DNA of 62,340 bases from Gemmatimonadota bacterium. GTDB lineage: Bacteria > Gemmatimonadota > Gemmatimonadetes > Longimicrobiales > Gaopeijiaceae. Positions 61,317 to 62,340 of this stretch are shown here, piece after piece. The stretch covers positions 65,325-127,664 of the forward strand of contig DUBS01000019.1 of the NCBI GenBank assembly GCA_012960225.1, given 5' to 3'. How positions within the stretch are numbered: position 1 is the first letter of the stretch; each line of letters begins with the position of its first letter. The notes beneath the pieces were generated by a model. The model was given only the letters and a program-made list of their open reading frames with translations, had not been told where the DNA came from and searched no databases. The position numbers and the translations under genes were made by a program.

Positions 61317-62340
61317 ATGAACCGATTCATTCCCATAGCGTGGCAGATCCCGGTTCTCTTTCTCCTCACTGGTTGCGGAAGCCAAGAAGAGTCGGAAGCC
61401 GTAGCGCTCGACACGCCTAGTGTCGAGGCGGCTCTGGGCGAGATTCGGCCTGAGGCTATTGATCATCATATCCGCGTGCTCGCGGATGATTCTCTTGAGG
61501 GGAGAGCCCCAGGAACCCGTGGTTTCAGCGGCGCTGCCCAGTATGTGGAGGCATCTCTCAGTGCCCTTGGGTTGGATCCAGCGGGTATCGATGGGACGTA
61601 TCAACAGCCTGTCCCACTTCGTGAGAGTCTTGTGATAGAAGAGGGCAGCGGCATGCGGATCTCTTCGCCTTCCGGTGTCAAGGAACTCGAATACGGTGTG
61701 GACTTTTACTTGAGTCCTGATCCTCTTCGGGAGACCGTGAGCACCTCTGAAGCCGCTGTTGCTTTTGTAGGGTATGGAGTCAGTGCTCCAGGGCTTGGCT
61801 ACGATGACTACGCCGACATCGATGTTGAGGGGAAAATCGTGGCGTATCTTACTGGGGCGCCTCCAGCATTCCCCAGTAATGAGCGTGCATACTACTCCTC
61901 GGGTGCTACAAAGCAGAGTGAGGCGGTATCACGTGGTGCTGTGGGAATTCTCAGTTTCACCTACCCGGGGGATCCGAGATTCCGATGGGAGGTCAATCTA
62001 GCGCGCTCAAAACGCGGGAGCTTTGCATGGCTGGACGATGACGGAAATCCGAACCGAGGCAATCTGGCGATCCTGGGCTCGGCCTCCCTCAACCACCCTG
62101 CAGCCCGCGCGCTTTTTGCGGGAGCACCACAGCCCATTGAAGAAGCTTTCAGCGCAGCAGCGGAAAGCACACCCCAGGCATTTGATCTAGCGACACGGGT
62201 GTCGATCGGTACAACGAGTAGTCACCGCAGGGTCGACAGCTGGAACGTTATAGCACGCCTTGAGGGAAGTGACCCTGTACTCCGCGACGAACACGTCGTG
62301 TATGTAGCCCATGTTGACCACTTTGGGATCGGGGTCGAGG
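61317..62340 (+). CDS. M28 family metallopeptidase with PA domain, lipoprotein, cut by right edge
   Basis: 341 codons seen, open to the last base. ATG 61317 has AGGAGGAG 8 nt upstream. Lipoprotein signal PVLFLLTGCGSQ (Cys about 20), then DHHIRVLADDSLEGRAPGTRG, a PA-like insert (AFVGYGVSAPGLGYDDYADI, GKIVAYLTGAPP) and the first metal motif of M28, VVYVAHVDHFGIG. The remaining catalytic motifs lie outside the window. The same overall plan as the M28 protein at 29387. Confidence 0.88.
   Translation, partial: MNRFIPIAWQIPVLFLLTGCGSQEESEAVALDTPSVEAALGEIRPEAIDHHIRVLADDSLEGRAPGTRGFSGAAQYVEASLSALGLDPAGIDGTYQQPVPLRESLVIEEGSGMRISSPSGVKELEYGVDFYLSPDPLRETVSTSEAAVAFVGYGVSAPGLGYDDYADIDVEGKIVAYLTGAPPAFPSNERAYYSSGATKQSEAVSRGAVGILSFTYPGDPRFRWEVNLARSKRGSFAWLDDDGNPNRGNLAILGSASLNHPAARALFAGAPQPIEEAFSAAAESTPQAFDLATRVSIGTTSSHRRVDSWNVIARLEGSDPVLRDEHVVYVAHVDHFGIGVE

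Noticed and set aside
1..62340. CRISPR arrays, insertion sequences, prophage or integrase genes
   Set aside because: No regular spaced repeats, transposase or integrase motifs, or terminal inverted repeats were seen on either strand.

Overview
The window looks like a chromosomal, origin-proximal segment of a Gram-negative bacterium, most likely from Gemmatimonadota or a near relative. This is inferred from content: many secreted or lipoprotein peptidases (S9, M14, two M28), a YtcJ-like amidohydrolase, a DUF5916 outer-membrane protein and a carboxypeptidase-regulatory/plug protein. Base composition looks moderately GC-rich, with no insertion sequence, phage gene or CRISPR array. Genes are dense: no stretch over 300 bases lacks a gene. 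The largest gaps are the dnaA-dnaN spacer (266 bp), the 275 bp before the plug-domain protein, and the roughly 295 bp that carry tRNA-Asn.

Region 1 (1-10.1 kb, mostly minus strand). A tightly overlapping operon runs GAF/fRMsr-like protein, metallo-beta-lactamase-fold hydrolase, GlcD, GlcE, GlcF, M20 peptidase and GNAT acyltransferase, followed after 95 bp by an N-succinylamino acid racemase/OSBS-type enolase. The last three match the trio known to convert D- to L-amino acids through N-succinyl intermediates. Joined to a D-2-hydroxyacid oxidase complex, they suggest an operon for using D-enantiomers. An M42 aminopeptidase lies upstream.

Region 2 (10.3-31.9 kb). This holds an exported amidase, FxsA, a long-type IspH, and a minus-strand cluster for lipoate and pyruvate dehydrogenase (lipA, E1 alpha, E1 beta, E2, then an amidohydrolase and an S9 peptidase, then lpd). 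It continues with a M14/zinc-ribbon/epimerase/LOG operon, an M28 lipoprotein peptidase and a NIF3-family protein. The lpd leader has two mutually exclusive hairpins, one of which pairs next to the ribosome-binding site.

Region 3 (32-45.6 kb) is the replication-origin neighbourhood: bactofilin, M23 peptidase, parB, parA, a perfect parS inside a 26-bp palindrome, mnmG, acyP, mnmE, yidC, yidD, rnpA, rpmH, then dnaA, oriC and dnaN. The rpmH gene (49 codons) lies entirely inside the rnpA reading frame. No ATG, GTG or TTG exists in rnpA between the rpmH start and the conserved RnpA core, an arrangement otherwise known from Thermus. The dnaA-dnaN spacer has DnaA boxes, a five-fold CTA (DnaA-trio) run and an AT-rich tract.

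Region 4 (45-53.5 kb). PyrE, a phosphopantetheinyl transferase and a thioesterase are followed by a molybdate transporter whose binding protein (ModA) and permease (ModB) are one polypeptide, with a short ModC. Then come a lipid kinase and an acetoacetate-decarboxylase-like protein on the minus strand, and a plus-strand lipid cassette: PlsC, a protein resembling mitochondrial Tam41 CDP-diacylglycerol synthase, and a CDP-alcohol phosphatidyltransferase. Together these three would convert lysophosphatidate to a phospholipid. A tRNA-Asn follows.

Region 5 (53.6-62.3 kb). A PafA-like phosphatase, a TetR regulator with a 16-bp palindrome upstream, the plug-domain protein, the DUF5916 barrel protein, an array of TTATCCA heptamers, a MORN-repeat lipoprotein, a small membrane protein and a second M28 peptidase cut by the right edge.
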